Positions 8,192 through 17,259 are shown, counted from the first letter of the stretch. The stretch is DNA of 64,000 bases from Mycobacterium colombiense (GCF_001665835.1 NZ_LZSX01000073.1:362035-426034), one strand, 5' to 3'. Notes: generated by a model from the letters alone, not told the origin. Translations and numbers: made by a program.

Positions 8192-8541
8192 AGCCCCGGC
8201 GTGCCGGGCTCCGTGCCCGTGCTCGCCACGACCATCGCGTAATGGTCGGGGTCCGACATGTCCAAATCGAAGCCCCACGGCTTGCCCGGGGCGAGGTCGA
8301 TGTCGACGTGCGGTGTGAACGAGTAGGGGTTGTGGCTGTAGTCGGAAAACTTGTCCGGCTGATGGTCCAGGTAATAGATGCTGGTATAGATCGGATTCTG
8401 CGCGCTGACGGTGTATCTGACGTGATGCATGACCGGATCATCGGCATGCGCCCGCCCGCTTCCCACCAGCAGACCTGCTGCCAGTAGCGAAGCCAACGAC
8501 ACGATGGAGCTGACGCCCATCACTGTCTTCATCGTGGTCAT
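8107..8541 (-). CDS. MmpS-like secreted protein
   Basis: The 144-residue protein has a signal peptide or N-terminal membrane segment (about residues 8–35, ending GRAHA) and a beta-rich periplasmic domain. The domain resembles MmpS proteins: HHVRYTVSA…IYYLD, PGKPWGFDLDM, and a final LHCDLAVDGAVV…LCSLRN with two cysteines. MmpS proteins partner MmpL lipid exporters, but no mmpL is present. The ATG follows GGAGGAGC and overlaps the stop of the upstream enoyl-CoA hydratase gene (ATGA), so the pair is coupled. The assignment to the MmpS family is by pattern only. Confidence 0.75.
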   Translation of the reverse strand: MTTMKTVMGVSSIVSLASLLAAGLLVGSGRAHADDPVMHHVRYTVSAQNPIYTSIYYLDHQPDKFSDYSHNPYSFTPHVDIDLAPGKPWGFDLDMSDPDHYAMVVASTGTEPGTPGLHCDLAVDGAVVVSKDGPKGVLCSLRNW

Positions 8542-9293
8542 GATGCTCCTCCGGCTGCCGGGCGCGGTTTGGCGTTGCGGTTCATCACCCGTTCTGCGGC
8601 CTGCCAGTGCGGGTCGGCAACCCATAACCGTGCGAAGGATGCTATCGCCTCCTCCGGAGAAACTCCGCGGATTACCCGCTTTATCTCGGTCGCCGGCAGG
8701 CGTGCCAGCGAGCGTGCGACGGCCCGCCAGCCATGGTCGGGCGAGTCGAACGCGCCGCGGGGCACGACCTGATCCACCAAGCCGATGCGTTCGGCATCGA
8801 CCGCGGTAAGTGCGGTTCCCGAGCCGGCCAACAGCAGCGCCTTGCTCTTGCCGACCAGCGCGGCCAGCCGCTCGGCTCCGCCCCAGGCCGGCATGATCTC
8901 GAGCTGCACCTGGTTGAAGGCGATCTTGACGTCGTCGGCGGCCACGCGGATGTCGGCGGCGACGGCGACTTCGGCCCCGCCGCCGAACGCGTGGCCGTTG
9001 AGCGCGGCGATGACCGGAGCGGGGAAATCGGCCAGCTGATCACAGATGGACCGCATCCGCCGGGCCATGGCCGCGGCGTCCTCCTCGGTCCGCAGCGCGC
9101 TCAATTCCTTGAGGTCGCCGCCGGAGACGAATGCTTTGTCCCCGGCACCCTTGATCACCAGCGCCTGCGCGCCGGCCGCCGCGTCGAGCGCCTTCTCCAA
9201 CTGGTCCATGGTGTCCAGGCCGATGGCGTTGCGCGCGTGTGGGCGGTCGATGGTGACCACCGCCAACCCGTCGTCGATCTCCAGGTCCACCAT
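8538..9293 (-). CDS. Enoyl-CoA hydratase/isomerase family protein
   Basis: The 251-residue crotonase-fold protein has the typical opening (VTIDRPHARNAIG), the oxyanion-hole region KAFVSGGDLKEL, and the second oxyanion-hole segment NGHAFGGGAEVAVAADIRVA. The expected acid/base glutamate in the loop after LEIMPAWGGAERLA is not clearly in the classic hydratase position, so another crotonase activity is possible. A GAGGAG lies about 11 bases before the ATG at 9293. It is first in an operon with the MmpS-like gene. An inverted GAGAAT-type repeat lies in its upstream region and resembles the one before the amidohydrolase operon. Confidence 0.9.
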   Translation of the reverse strand: MVDLEIDDGLAVVTIDRPHARNAIGLDTMDQLEKALDAAAGAQALVIKGAGDKAFVSGGDLKELSALRTEEDAAAMARRMRSICDQLADFPAPVIAALNGHAFGGGAEVAVAADIRVAADDVKIAFNQVQLEIMPAWGGAERLAALVGKSKALLLAGSGTALTAVDAERIGLVDQVVPRGAFDSPDHGWRAVARSLARLPATEIKRVIRGVSPEEAIASFARLWVADPHWQAAERVMNRNAKPRPAAGGAS

Positions 9294-9330
9294 GTGTGTA
9301 ATCGCTCCTCGACAGGAACCCGATATTGGC

Positions 9331-9349
9331 ATTCTCTTTTCGCGAGAAT
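9331..9349. promoter_or_regulatory. Inverted repeat ATTCTC-N7-GAGAAT
   Basis: ATTCTC (9331–9336) and GAGAAT (9344–9349) form an inverted repeat in the divergent region between the enoyl-CoA hydratase and the LpqH-like gene. The same half-site recurs, closely spaced, upstream of the amidohydrolase operon at 9874–9888. A shared regulator is inferred. Confidence 0.5.
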
Positions 9350-9403
9350 AACATCATCGCTGCAGGCTAAAGAACTTTCGTCAGCGAGGATGGAGGTGAC
9401 CCC

Positions 9404-9823
9404 ATGCGGAACCGAATCGTGGCGGTCGCGGCGGTCTTGACCGTGGCTTTGGTTGGCGCGTGCACGTCGCGGCCACCAACCCAAATCGCCAGCACGGCGT
9501 CAGTCACCGTGAACGGTAACGACCGGAACTTCCACATCGTGAAGTGCGGCCAGCGGGAGTGGAGTCGGACGATCGAAATCGGCGGCAACTTTGCCGGCGC
9601 CAAACTCGTCATCGACGAGAGCGCGCAACCGGCGACAGTCGAGTCTGTACACATCCAAAACCTGGGTGGCTTCAGCGGCATGTACTCGCGGGGCGATGGC
9701 GGCAGCGCGGACATGAACATGACGGGCGACAAATTCAGCGTCTCCGGCACCGCCAACGGTTACAGAACCGACAAACCCGGTGAACCGGCCGACGCCACCT
9801 ACAAGATCGTCGTGTCGTGCTGA
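9404..9823 (+). CDS. LpqH (19-kDa antigen) family lipoprotein
   Basis: The 139-residue product has a lipoprotein signal with lipobox LVGAC (lipidated Cys at about residue 20). The mature domain matches the mycobacterial 19-kDa lipoprotein family: VTVNG near the start, a cysteine in HIVKCGQ, the VESVHIQNLGGF…YSRGDG segment, KFSVSGTANGY, and a terminal IVVSC, so the two mature cysteines can pair. These lipoproteins sit on the outer face of the membrane or cell wall, and LpqH is a known TLR2 ligand. The ATG follows GGAGGTGA. It is a paralogue, not lpqH itself. Confidence 0.9.
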   Translation: MRNRIVAVAAVLTVALVGACTSRPPTQIASTASVTVNGNDRNFHIVKCGQREWSRTIEIGGNFAGAKLVIDESAQPATVESVHIQNLGGFSGMYSRGDGGSADMNMTGDKFSVSGTANGYRTDKPGEPADATYKIVVSC

Positions 9824-9873
9824 CCACGTCGAACCGGGGTTCGGCGGGGCCACGTTGCGATTAGGCGCCTGTA

Positions 9874-9888
9874 GAGAATAGTATTCTC
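9874..9888. promoter_or_regulatory. Perfect palindrome GAGAATAGTATTCTC upstream of amidohydrolase operon
   Basis: A perfect 7-1-7 palindrome lies 10 bases before the AAGGAGG ribosome binding site of the amidohydrolase gene. Its position at the likely transcription start suits a repressor operator. The half-site GAGAAT matches the inverted repeat at 9331–9349. Confidence 0.65.
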
Positions 9889-9910
9889 ACAAATCAAGAA
9901 GGAGGATTTC

Positions 9911-11101
9911 ATGGGGCAGTTGTCGCACCGGGAAGACGTCCCGTTTCCAATCTTTGACGCGGATAACCATCTATACGAGCCGCCGGAAGCTCTGACCAAG
10001 TTCCTGCCCAAGGAGTACAAGGACTTCGTCCAGTACGTGCAGGTCAACGGGCGGACGAAGATCGCGATCCGGGGGCAGATCAGCAACTACATTCCCAACC
10101 CGACTTTCGAGGTCGTCGCCCGGCCGGGCGCCTGGGAGGAGTACTTCAAGTTCGGCAACCCGGACGGGAAGACCAAGCGCGAGCTGTTCGGTGAGCCGAT
10201 GCGCGCGATCCCGGCGTTCTTCGAGCCCGGCCCGCGCCTCGAGAAGATGAACGAGCTGGGCCTGGACCGCACCCTGATGTTCCCGACGCTGGCCAGCCTG
10301 CTCGAGGAGCGGCTGCGCGACGACCCGGTCGCCATCCACGTCCTGGTCCATGCGCTGAACGAATGGCTCGACGAGGTGTGGGGCTTCAACTACCAGAACC
10401 GGATCTTCACCACCCCGGTGATCACCCTGCCGATCGTCGAGAAGGCGATCGAGGAGCTGGAATGGGCGGTCAAGCGCGGTGCGCGTTGCATCCTGGTCCG
10501 CCCGGCGCCGGTGCCCGGCTTCCGCGGTCCGCGGTCCTTCGCGCTGCCGGAGTTCGACCCGTTCTGGGAGCGGGTCGTCGAGCACGACCTGCTGGTCGGG
10601 ATGCACTCCAGCGACAGCGGCTATTCCCGCTACACCTCCGAGTGGGACGGCGCCGACCAGGAGATGCTGCCGTTCCAGACCAATGCGATGGGCATCCTCA
10701 ACGAGTGGCGGCCGATCCAGGACGCGGTGGGGTCATGGGTGATTCACGGCGCGCTGTACCGCCACCCGAAGCTGAAGGTCGCGATCGTCGAGGCCGGTTC
10801 GAAGTGGATGACGCCGCTGCTGGACGGTCTGGCCGAGGTCTTCCGGAAGGCCCCGGAGGCCTTCCCGAGCGACCCCGTCGAGATGGTGAAGAACCGAATC
10901 CACGTCAGCCCGTTCTTCGAGGACGGCATCGACGATCTTGTCAACCTCGTCGGTGTGGATCAGGTGCTGTACGGCTCGGACTGGCCGCACCCCGAGGGCC
11001 TGGCGGAGCCAACGTTCTACGTCAACGCGCTGTCGCACCTGTCCGCTGAGGATCAGGCAAAAATCATGGGCGGCAACCTCGGTCGGCTCGTCACGGTGTG
11101 A
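9911..11101 (+). CDS. Amidohydrolase-family (ACMSD-like) metal-dependent hydrolase
   Basis: The 396-residue TIM-barrel protein starts its barrel with FDADNHLYEP, the variant metal-binding motif of the amidohydrolase_2 group. It also has VGMHSSDSG near mid-protein and the C-terminal YGSDWPHPEG that holds the catalytic aspartate. Members hydrolyse or decarboxylate ring-cleavage products, and mycobacteria have many uncharacterised copies. A strong AAGGAGG precedes the ATG. It heads a coupled operon with an acyl-CoA ligase (GTGA overlap) and a small protein, under the palindrome at 9874–9888. A catabolic role is inferred. Confidence 0.92.
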   Translation: MGQLSHREDVPFPIFDADNHLYEPPEALTKFLPKEYKDFVQYVQVNGRTKIAIRGQISNYIPNPTFEVVARPGAWEEYFKFGNPDGKTKRELFGEPMRAIPAFFEPGPRLEKMNELGLDRTLMFPTLASLLEERLRDDPVAIHVLVHALNEWLDEVWGFNYQNRIFTTPVITLPIVEKAIEELEWAVKRGARCILVRPAPVPGFRGPRSFALPEFDPFWERVVEHDLLVGMHSSDSGYSRYTSEWDGADQEMLPFQTNAMGILNEWRPIQDAVGSWVIHGALYRHPKLKVAIVEAGSKWMTPLLDGLAEVFRKAPEAFPSDPVEMVKNRIHVSPFFEDGIDDLVNLVGVDQVLYGSDWPHPEGLAEPTFYVNALSHLSAEDQAKIMGGNLGRLVTV

Positions 11102-12537
11102 CAGCGGCCCCCGCTTGGCAGACCATCCCCGAGATGGTCTCGAGCGCGGCGGACCGGTTCGGCGACGCGGAAGCAGTCGTCGACGGTCCGCTGCGCTTGA
11201 CTTTCAGGCAGGTCGTCGAGCGAATCCGTTGCGCCGCAGGCGCCTTCGCCGACCTCGGCGTGGACAAGGGTGACCGGGTCGCAATCTGGGCGCCCAATTC
11301 GGCCGAGTGGATCATCGCGGCGTTCGGCTTGCTCACCGCGGGTGGCGTGCTCGTCCCGGTCAACACGCGGTTCAAGACCGAGGAAGCCGGCGACATCATC
11401 GTCCGCAGCAAGGTGAAGGCCGTCCTGGTCCAAAAGGGCTTTCTGGACCAGGATTACACCGCGCCCGCCGGCGTGCCGGTCATCGACCTGAAGTCCGACT
11501 TCCTGTCCAGCGGTTCACCATTCGAGCGACCGGTGAGCGGCACCGACACCTCGGACATCATCTTCACGTCGGGCACGACCGGGCGCCCCAAGGGCGCGAT
11601 GCTGAGCCACGGTCAAACGTTGCGCATGTATGAGGAGTGGGCGACCCTTGCGGACCTGCGCGAGGGCGACCGCTATTTGCAGATCAACCCGTACTTCCAC
11701 ACCTTCGGGCTGAAGGCAGGTCTCGTCACGTCTTTCCTGCGCGGTGCCACGATGCTGCCCGTCGCGGTGTTCGACGTCGAGACGGTGGTGGATCTCATTG
11801 AACGCGAACGCATCACGATGCTTCCCGGACCGCCGACGCTGTATCACTCGTTGCTGACGGTGCAGGACAAGTCCGGGCTGTCGTCATTGCGTGCGGGGGT
11901 GACCGGCGCCGCCGACATCCCCGTCGAGCTGATCCGTCGCATCCACGACGAACTGCCGTTCCAGACGCTGATGACGGGTTACGGGCTCACCGAGGCCGGC
12001 AACGTCACCCTCTCGCTGCCCGGCGATTCCTTCGAGGATGTCGCCACCACCGCAGGCGTGCCGTGCGACGGGGTCGAGGTGCGCATCGCCGACGACGGCG
12101 AGGTGCTGGTCCGCGGCTACGGGGTCATGAAGGGCTATCTGGACGAACCGGAGGCCACCGCCCAGGCGATCGACGACGAGGGCTGGCTGCACACCGGAGA
12201 TCTGGGCGACTTCACCGATACCGGGCGGCTGCGCATCGTCGGCCGGAAAAAGGACATGTTCATCGTCGGCGGCTTCAACGCCTACCCGGCCGAGATCGAG
12301 GGCTTCCTGCTCAACCACCCCGCCGTCGCGCAGGCGGCCGTCATCGGCGTCCCCGACGAGCGGATGGGCCAGGTCGGAAAAGCGTTCGTGGTCCGTAAGG
12401 GCGACGTCAGCGCCGACGAATTGATCGGCTGGTGTCGCGACCGGATGGCCGGTTTCAAGGTGCCGCGCACGGTAGAGTTCCTCAATTCACTCCCACTCAA
12501 CGCGACGGGGAAAGTGATGAAGGACCAACTCCGATGA
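11098..12537 (+). CDS. Acyl-CoA synthetase (FadD3-like AMP-binding enzyme)
   Basis: The 479-residue adenylate-forming enzyme shows the AMP-binding signature SDIIFTSGTTGRPKGAM, the YGLTEAG motif, the DEGWLHTGDLGDF hinge region, and the C-terminal catalytic lysine in PLNATGKVMK. It activates a carboxylic acid to its CoA thioester. By eye the closest family member I recall is FadD3, which acts on a cholesterol ring remnant (HIP), but the substrate is not determined by sequence. The GTG start overlaps the amidohydrolase stop (GTGA) and its stop overlaps the next ATG. Confidence 0.93.
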   Translation: MTAAPAWQTIPEMVSSAADRFGDAEAVVDGPLRLTFRQVVERIRCAAGAFADLGVDKGDRVAIWAPNSAEWIIAAFGLLTAGGVLVPVNTRFKTEEAGDIIVRSKVKAVLVQKGFLDQDYTAPAGVPVIDLKSDFLSSGSPFERPVSGTDTSDIIFTSGTTGRPKGAMLSHGQTLRMYEEWATLADLREGDRYLQINPYFHTFGLKAGLVTSFLRGATMLPVAVFDVETVVDLIERERITMLPGPPTLYHSLLTVQDKSGLSSLRAGVTGAADIPVELIRRIHDELPFQTLMTGYGLTEAGNVTLSLPGDSFEDVATTAGVPCDGVEVRIADDGEVLVRGYGVMKGYLDEPEATAQAIDDEGWLHTGDLGDFTDTGRLRIVGRKKDMFIVGGFNAYPAEIEGFLLNHPAVAQAAVIGVPDERMGQVGKAFVVRKGDVSADELIGWCRDRMAGFKVPRTVEFLNSLPLNATGKVMKDQLR

Positions 12538-13160
12538 ACAACGGCGATATCCACTCGATGGTCATCGCCTCGGACTACCGCGTCCCCGATCCCACCCGGG
12601 TGTGGCCGCTGCTGGAACGCAACAAGGCCGCCCTCGCCGATATCGGCGCGCATCACGTGCTGGTCTACACCTCGACCCACGACCACGGTCGGGTGTTGGT
12701 GATGATCGGCGTGCACAGCCGTGAGCCGATCGTGGAGCTGCTGCGCTCCCGCGTCTTCTTCGATTGGTTCGACGAGGCCGGCGTCGAAGACATCCCCGCC
12801 GTCTTCGCCGGCGAGATCGTCGAAAGGTTCATCGCGCAGCCACCGAAAAACCCGGCGGCACCGGGCGTCGTGGTCGCCGCCATCGCGTCCGTCAACGACG
12901 TATCCCTACTGACCTCCGAAGTCAGCACGGCGATCGACAGATTCACCACGGCCGGAATCCGAAAGACGTGGGTATTCCAGGCTTTCGACGACGACCACGA
13001 AGTGCTGATCTTGCAGGAGTTCCCCGACGAAGACAGCGCCCGGGAGTGGATCGACCATCCCGATGCCGCGGCGCAGTGGATGTCCGGGGCGGGCATCGGT
13101 GCCTACCCGCCGTTGTTCGTCGGCCGATTCTTCGACATGATGCGCATCGAGGCGGACTGA
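12534..13160 (+). CDS. Conserved protein coupled to the acyl-CoA ligase gene
   Basis: The 208-residue soluble protein starts at an ATG that overlaps the ligase stop (ATGA). It appears to contain two similar halves: an N-terminal part with HHVLVYTSTHDHGRVLVMIG and SRVFFDWFDEAG, and a C-terminal part with KTWVFQAFDDDHEVLILQEF and DPDAAAQWMSGAG, each of the type seen in ferredoxin-like alpha-beta (ABM-like) folds. No catalytic motif is recognised. Its position after the ligase suggests a helper or small enzyme in the same pathway; it may correspond to the short protein called FadD16 in M. tuberculosis, which I could not check. Confidence 0.85.
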   Translation: MNNGDIHSMVIASDYRVPDPTRVWPLLERNKAALADIGAHHVLVYTSTHDHGRVLVMIGVHSREPIVELLRSRVFFDWFDEAGVEDIPAVFAGEIVERFIAQPPKNPAAPGVVVAAIASVNDVSLLTSEVSTAIDRFTTAGIRKTWVFQAFDDDHEVLILQEFPDEDSAREWIDHPDAAAQWMSGAGIGAYPPLFVGRFFDMMRIEAD

Positions 13161-13170
13161 GGATTCGCCG

Positions 13171-13356
13171 TTGTTCGTGTGCCTGTGTAATGGAATCACC
13201 AGTCAGACCGTGACGGAGGCCGTTTCGTGCGGGGCGTCGACGACGAAGGAAGTTGCCAAGGCGTGCGGTGCGGGCGCCGATTGCGGTCGCTGCCGGCGGA
13301 CGGTGCAGGCCATCCTGCGGTCGTCCAGTGCGGATCGGACGCCGAACTCGCGCTAG
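13171..13356 (+). CDS. bfd: Bacterioferritin-associated ferredoxin-like [2Fe-2S] protein
   Basis: The 61-residue protein has the Bfd/NirB-type [2Fe-2S] pattern: CLC near the start and CGAGADCGRC later, giving four ligands. The start is TTG at 13171 (FVCLC), with GTG at 13177 as an alternative. In other bacteria Bfd reduces bacterioferritin to release iron. No bacterioferritin is nearby; it sits alone at the end of the amidohydrolase operon and converges on the keto-acid decarboxylase gene with a four-base gap. Confidence 0.82.
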   Translation: MFVCLCNGITSQTVTEAVSCGASTTKEVAKACGAGADCGRCRRTVQAILRSSSADRTPNSR

Positions 13357-13360
13357 AGCG

Positions 13361-15046
13361 TCAGCGTCGCGGACTGCCGTCCGGTGACGTCGGTTGGACG
13401 AGTTCGACCAGCAGGTTGGGGATTTCGAGCCGCGGCAACACCACCTCGACGAACACCATGCGGTCCTGATGTTCCGCCGCGGCGGTCAGCGCGTCGTCGA
13501 GTTCGCCGTAGGTCTGGACCCGGAACGCCAGATGGTCGGTAACCCCCAGCGCGCGGGGCACGTCCGTCCACTTCCAATTGACGATGTCGTTGTACGGCGC
13601 GGTCTCGCCGTGGATCGCCCGTTCGATGGTGTAGCCATCGTTGTTGACCACCACGATGACGGGCGACCGCCCCTCGCGTGAGAATGCGCCCAACTCTTGG
13701 ACCGTCAGCTGTGCGGCGCCGTCACCGATGATCAACACTATTCTGCGGTCAGGATGCGCCACCGCCGCCCCGAGCGCAGCGGGCAACGTGTAACCGATTG
13801 AGCCCCATAGTGGTTGACCGATGAAGGTCACGCCCTGCGGCAGCCGATGGTCGGCCATGCCGTAGAAGGAGGTGCCCTGGTCCGCAAGCACCACGTTGCC
13901 CGGTGTCAGGGCCACGCACAGGCGGTCCCACAACATCTTCTGGGTGAGCGGCTGGTCGCGCGGCGGGGGCGGCGGCAGCGGCTCGGCCGGCGGCGACACC
14001 ACCGGCGGCGACGAGATTCCGCGCCGGATCAGGATGGTGGCCAGCGCCTCGAGCGCGGCATCCATCTCCAACGGCGCGAAGACTTCTCCGGCCACACTGC
14101 TCTGATACTGGCCGACATCGATGGTCCGGGCCGGGTCGATGCGCTGGCTGAAGAAGCCGCTGACCATGTCGGTGAAGACCACGCCGGCGGTGACCAACAC
14201 GGGTGCCTCTTCGATCGCGTTGCGCACCGCCGGCGCGCTGGCGGACCCGGCGTAGATGCCCAGGAAGTTGGGTGAGCTCTCGTCGAGCAGACTCTTTCCC
14301 CACATCAACGTGGCGTGCGGCACCACGTCGGCGGCCAGCAGCGCCTCGAGTTCCTTGATCGCCTGCAGCCGGTGCACCAGCAGGTCTGCGAGCACGGTGA
14401 TCTGGTGGTCGCCGATGAGTTCGGCCGCGGCCTCGACGAACATCGCCAGGGCGCGGGGACTGGTGCCACCGGTGTAGCGGGGCAGCGGCGCCTCGGGCGG
14501 CTCGGTGGGGAAGCGGGCTACGTCGGTGGACAGCAGGATGTAGCCGGGGCGCTTCTGCTCTCGCACCTCGGACAGCACCCGGTCGATCTCGCGGCGGGCC
14601 GTCGCGGGCATGAGATTGGCTTGGGCGCAGGTGATTTCGCGGCTGACCCGGAAGAAGTGCTCGAAGTCCCCGTCGCCGAGCGAATGGTGCAGCGCCCGGC
14701 GGGTGCCCTGGGCGTCCTTGGACGGGCCGCCGACGATGTGTACGACGGGTACCTGCTCGGCGTAGCTGCCCGCGACCGCGTTGGCCGCGGAGAGCTCGCC
14801 GACGCCGAAAGTCGTTACCAATGCCGACATTCCGCGTAGCCGCCCGTACCCGTCGGCGGCGTAGCCGGCGTTCAGCTCGTTGGCGTTGCCGACCCAGCGG
14901 ATGCTGGGGTGGGCGATGATGTGGTCGAGGAATTCCAGGTTGTAATCGCCGGGGACGCCGAAGATCTCCGAGACGCCGAGCTCGGCGAGACGGTCCAACA
15001 GATAGTCACCGACGGTGTATGCGGGATCGGTCGCGGCATCAGTCAC
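13361..15046 (-). CDS. pdc: Alpha-keto-acid (indolepyruvate/pyruvate-type) decarboxylase
   Basis: The 561-residue thiamine-diphosphate enzyme is a close match to M. tuberculosis Rv0853c as I recall it. It has the catalytic glutamate in [16 protein letters not shown] (Glu57) and the ThDP/Mg motif GDG…NNDGYTIE (from about residue 441). The family decarboxylates branched-chain and aromatic 2-keto acids to aldehydes. GTG at 15046 matches the usual N-terminus (…[14 protein letters not shown]); GTG at 15052 is an alternative. It is divergent from the Rv0854-like gene with a 65-base gap. Confidence 0.95.
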   Translation of the reverse strand: MTDAATDPAYTVGDYLLDRLAELGVSEIFGVPGDYNLEFLDHIIAHPSIRWVGNANELNAGYAADGYGRLRGMSALVTTFGVGELSAANAVAGSYAEQVPVVHIVGGPSKDAQGTRRALHHSLGDGDFEHFFRVSREITCAQANLMPATARREIDRVLSEVREQKRPGYILLSTDVARFPTEPPEAPLPRYTGGTSPRALAMFVEAAAELIGDHQITVLADLLVHRLQAIKELEALLAADVVPHATLMWGKSLLDESSPNFLGIYAGSASAPAVRNAIEEAPVLVTAGVVFTDMVSGFFSQRIDPARTIDVGQYQSSVAGEVFAPLEMDAALEALATILIRRGISSPPVVSPPAEPLPPPPPRDQPLTQKMLWDRLCVALTPGNVVLADQGTSFYGMADHRLPQGVTFIGQPLWGSIGYTLPAALGAAVAHPDRRIVLIIGDGAAQLTVQELGAFSREGRSPVIVVVNNDGYTIERAIHGETAPYNDIVNWKWTDVPRALGVTDHLAFRVQTYGELDDALTAAAEHQDRMVFVEVVLPRLEIPNLLVELVQPTSPDGSPRR

Positions 15047-15111
15047 AGGCACGACGGTACGCTCGGTCCAATCCGTTCCGGGTGAGACGCCAGGCCAGTA
15101 TCGTGCGGGCC

Positions 15112-15555
15112 ATGGCACTCAGAGAATCCCGCGACATCGTCATCGAAGCCAGTCCGGAGGAGATCCTGGACGTCATCGCCGACTTCGAAGCGATGCCCGA
15201 ATGGTCGGAGCCGCATCAGAGTGCGGTGATCCTCGACACCGGCGACGACGGGCGCCCCCGCCAAGTGAAGATGAAGGTCAAGGTCGCCGGGATCACCGAC
15301 GAACAGGTGATCGCCTACACGTGGGGCGACAACGTGGTCAGCTGGAAGCTGGTCAGCTCCTCGCAGCAGAAGGCGCAGGACGGGAAGTACACCCTGGTGC
15401 CGCAAGACGACGGCACACTGGTCAAGTTCGAGCTTCTCGCCGACCCGAACGTGCCGCTGCCGGGCTTCGTGCTCAAGCGCGCCGTGAAGGGAACGATCGA
15501 TTCGGCGACCAAGGCGCTGCGCGAGCGGGTGCTCCAGGTCAAGAAGGGCAAGTAG
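15112..15555 (+). CDS. SRPBCC (START-like) family protein, Rv0854 homologue
   Basis: The 147-residue protein has the SRPBCC/polyketide-cyclase-like fold pattern: an opening beta strand ([14 protein letters not shown]), the helix [13 protein letters not shown], and a long C-terminal helix that closes a hydrophobic pocket. It is the first of three related proteins around far. It probably binds a hydrophobic ligand; no catalytic residues can be named. The start of ATGGCACTC at 15112 gives the same length as recalled for Rv0854. Confidence 0.92.
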   Translation: MALRESRDIVIEASPEEILDVIADFEAMPEWSEPHQSAVILDTGDDGRPRQVKMKVKVAGITDEQVIAYTWGDNVVSWKLVSSSQQKAQDGKYTLVPQDDGTLVKFELLADPNVPLPGFVLKRAVKGTIDSATKALRERVLQVKKGK

Positions 15556-15560
15556 CCGCC

Positions 15561-16694
15561 GTGAGCGGGGGCGGCCCACTGACCGGGGTGCGAGTCATCG
15601 AACTCGGCGGCATCGGACCGGGGCCGCACGCGGGAATGCTGCTCGCCGATCTGGGTGCCGACGTGGTGCGGGTGCGCCGCCCCGGCGGCGTGCCGATGGC
15701 AGGCTCGGCGCAGCCGGGCGAAGCGGGTCGGCACCAAGCGGTCGCGACGATGCCGGCCGAAGACCGCGATCTGCTGCACCGGGGCAAGCGAATCGTCGAC
15801 CTCGACGTCAAGACGCAGCCGCAGACGCTGCTGGAGCTGGCGGGCAAGGCCGACGTGCTGCTGGACTGCTTCCGTCCCGGCACCTGCGAGCGACTCGGCA
15901 TCGGGCCGGACGACTGCGCGGCGGTCAACCCGCGGCTGATCTACGCGCGGATGACCGGCTGGGGACAGGACGGACCCCTGGCGCCGACCGCCGGTCACGA
16001 CATCAACTACCTGTCCCAGACCGGTGCGCTGTCGGCGCTGGGCTACGCCGACCGGCCACCGATGCCGCCGCTGAATCTGGTCGCAGACTTCGGCGGTGGG
16101 TCGATGCTGGTGGTGATCGGCATCGCGGCCGCCCTGTACGAGCGGGAACGCTCGGGCACGGGGCAGGTGATCGACGCGGCGATGGTCGACGGGGTCAGCC
16201 TGCTGGCCCAGATGATGTGGACGATGAAGTCCACTGGCGCACTGCCGGACCGGCGCGAATCGTTCCTGCTCGATGGCGGCGCCCCGTTCTACGGGTGCTA
16301 CGAGACCGCCGACGGACAATACGTCGCCGTCGGCGCCATCGAGCCACAATTCTTCGCGGCGTTGCTCGCGGGGCTCGGCCTGTCACCTGACGACGTGCCC
16401 GCCCAACACGACAGGGCCTCCTACCCGCGGATGCGCGAGGTCTTCACCCAGCGATTCGCCGGCCGGACTCGCGACGAATGGGCACAGACCTTTGCCGGCA
16501 CCGACGCGTGCGTCACCCCGGTGCTGACGTGGAGCGAGGCCGCCGCCGATGAGCACCTGCGGGCGCGGTCCACGGTGATCACCGCCCACGGCGCCGATCA
16601 GGCCGGACCCGCCCCACGCTTTTCGCGGACCCCGGCCGGCCCGGTCGGGCCGCCCCCGGCGGCGACCACGCCGCTCAGCGAAATCAACTGGTAG
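15561..16694 (+). CDS. far: CoA-transferase III / fatty-acid-CoA racemase
   Basis: The 377-residue protein belongs to the alpha-methylacyl-CoA racemase / CoA-transferase III family. It shows VIELGGIGPGPHAGMLLADLGADVVRV, the conserved YARMTGWGQDGP, and GHDINYLSQTGAL with the catalytic-region histidine. It also shows DFGGGSM and VGAIEPQFF, the latter matching the region of the second catalytic acid. The GTG start lies six bases after the previous stop. It is longer than the recalled M. tuberculosis Far by about 18 residues. The extra segment (AGSAQPGEAGRHQAVAT, codons near 15700–15755) coincides with a copy of a dispersed repeat. Confidence 0.93.
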   Translation: MSGGGPLTGVRVIELGGIGPGPHAGMLLADLGADVVRVRRPGGVPMAGSAQPGEAGRHQAVATMPAEDRDLLHRGKRIVDLDVKTQPQTLLELAGKADVLLDCFRPGTCERLGIGPDDCAAVNPRLIYARMTGWGQDGPLAPTAGHDINYLSQTGALSALGYADRPPMPPLNLVADFGGGSMLVVIGIAAALYERERSGTGQVIDAAMVDGVSLLAQMMWTMKSTGALPDRRESFLLDGGAPFYGCYETADGQYVAVGAIEPQFFAALLAGLGLSPDDVPAQHDRASYPRMREVFTQRFAGRTRDEWAQTFAGTDACVTPVLTWSEAAADEHLRARSTVITAHGADQAGPAPRFSRTPAGPVGPPPAATTPLSEINW

Positions 16695-16752
16695 GAAACT
16701 GTTTACGGCGAATCGGTCCGTATCGGGGCCGGCGTTGCTAAGTTGATCCTCA

Positions 16753-17208
16753 GTGGCCGTAAAAGCATCACGGGAATTTGTCGTCAACGCGCCGCCAGAA
16801 GTGGTCATGGAAGCGCTGACAGATGTCGGCGTCCTGTCGTCGTGGTCGCCGCTGCACAAAAACATCGAAGTGATCGACCGGTATCCCGATGGCCGGCCGC
16901 ACCACGTCAAAACCACCATCAAGATTCTCGGGTTGGTCGACAAGGAAGTCCTGGAATATCACTGGGGCCCCGATTGGGTTGTCTACGACGCCAAGGGAAC
17001 CTCCCAGCAGCATGGGCAGCACGTCGAGTACACCCTCAAACCCGAAGGGATCGACCGGACCCGGGTGCGTTTCGACGTCACCGTCGAACCCGGCCGGCCC
17101 ATGCCCGCGTTCATCGTGCGTCGGGCGGCCGAGAGCGTTCTCGACGCCTCGATGAACGGGCTGCGCGCGCTGGTCATGGGCGACGGCGATTCGGACAAGG
17201 CAACGTAA
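16753..17208 (+). CDS. SRPBCC (START-like) family protein, Rv0856 homologue
   Basis: The 151-residue protein has the SRPBCC pattern (SREFVVNAPPEVVMEALTDVGVLSSWSPLHKNIEVIDRYPDGRPHHV) with a C-terminal helix closing the pocket. It is about half identical by eye to the next gene, pointing to a tandem duplication. GTG at 16753 is the likely start, 58 bases after far. A ligand-binding role is inferred from the fold; no function is known. Confidence 0.9.
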   Translation: MAVKASREFVVNAPPEVVMEALTDVGVLSSWSPLHKNIEVIDRYPDGRPHHVKTTIKILGLVDKEVLEYHWGPDWVVYDAKGTSQQHGQHVEYTLKPEGIDRTRVRFDVTVEPGRPMPAFIVRRAAESVLDASMNGLRALVMGDGDSDKAT

Positions 17209-17259
17209 TCCGGATTTTTCGGCTCGCCCGGGCGGCGCGATTGCTAAATTTGGTAGCTG

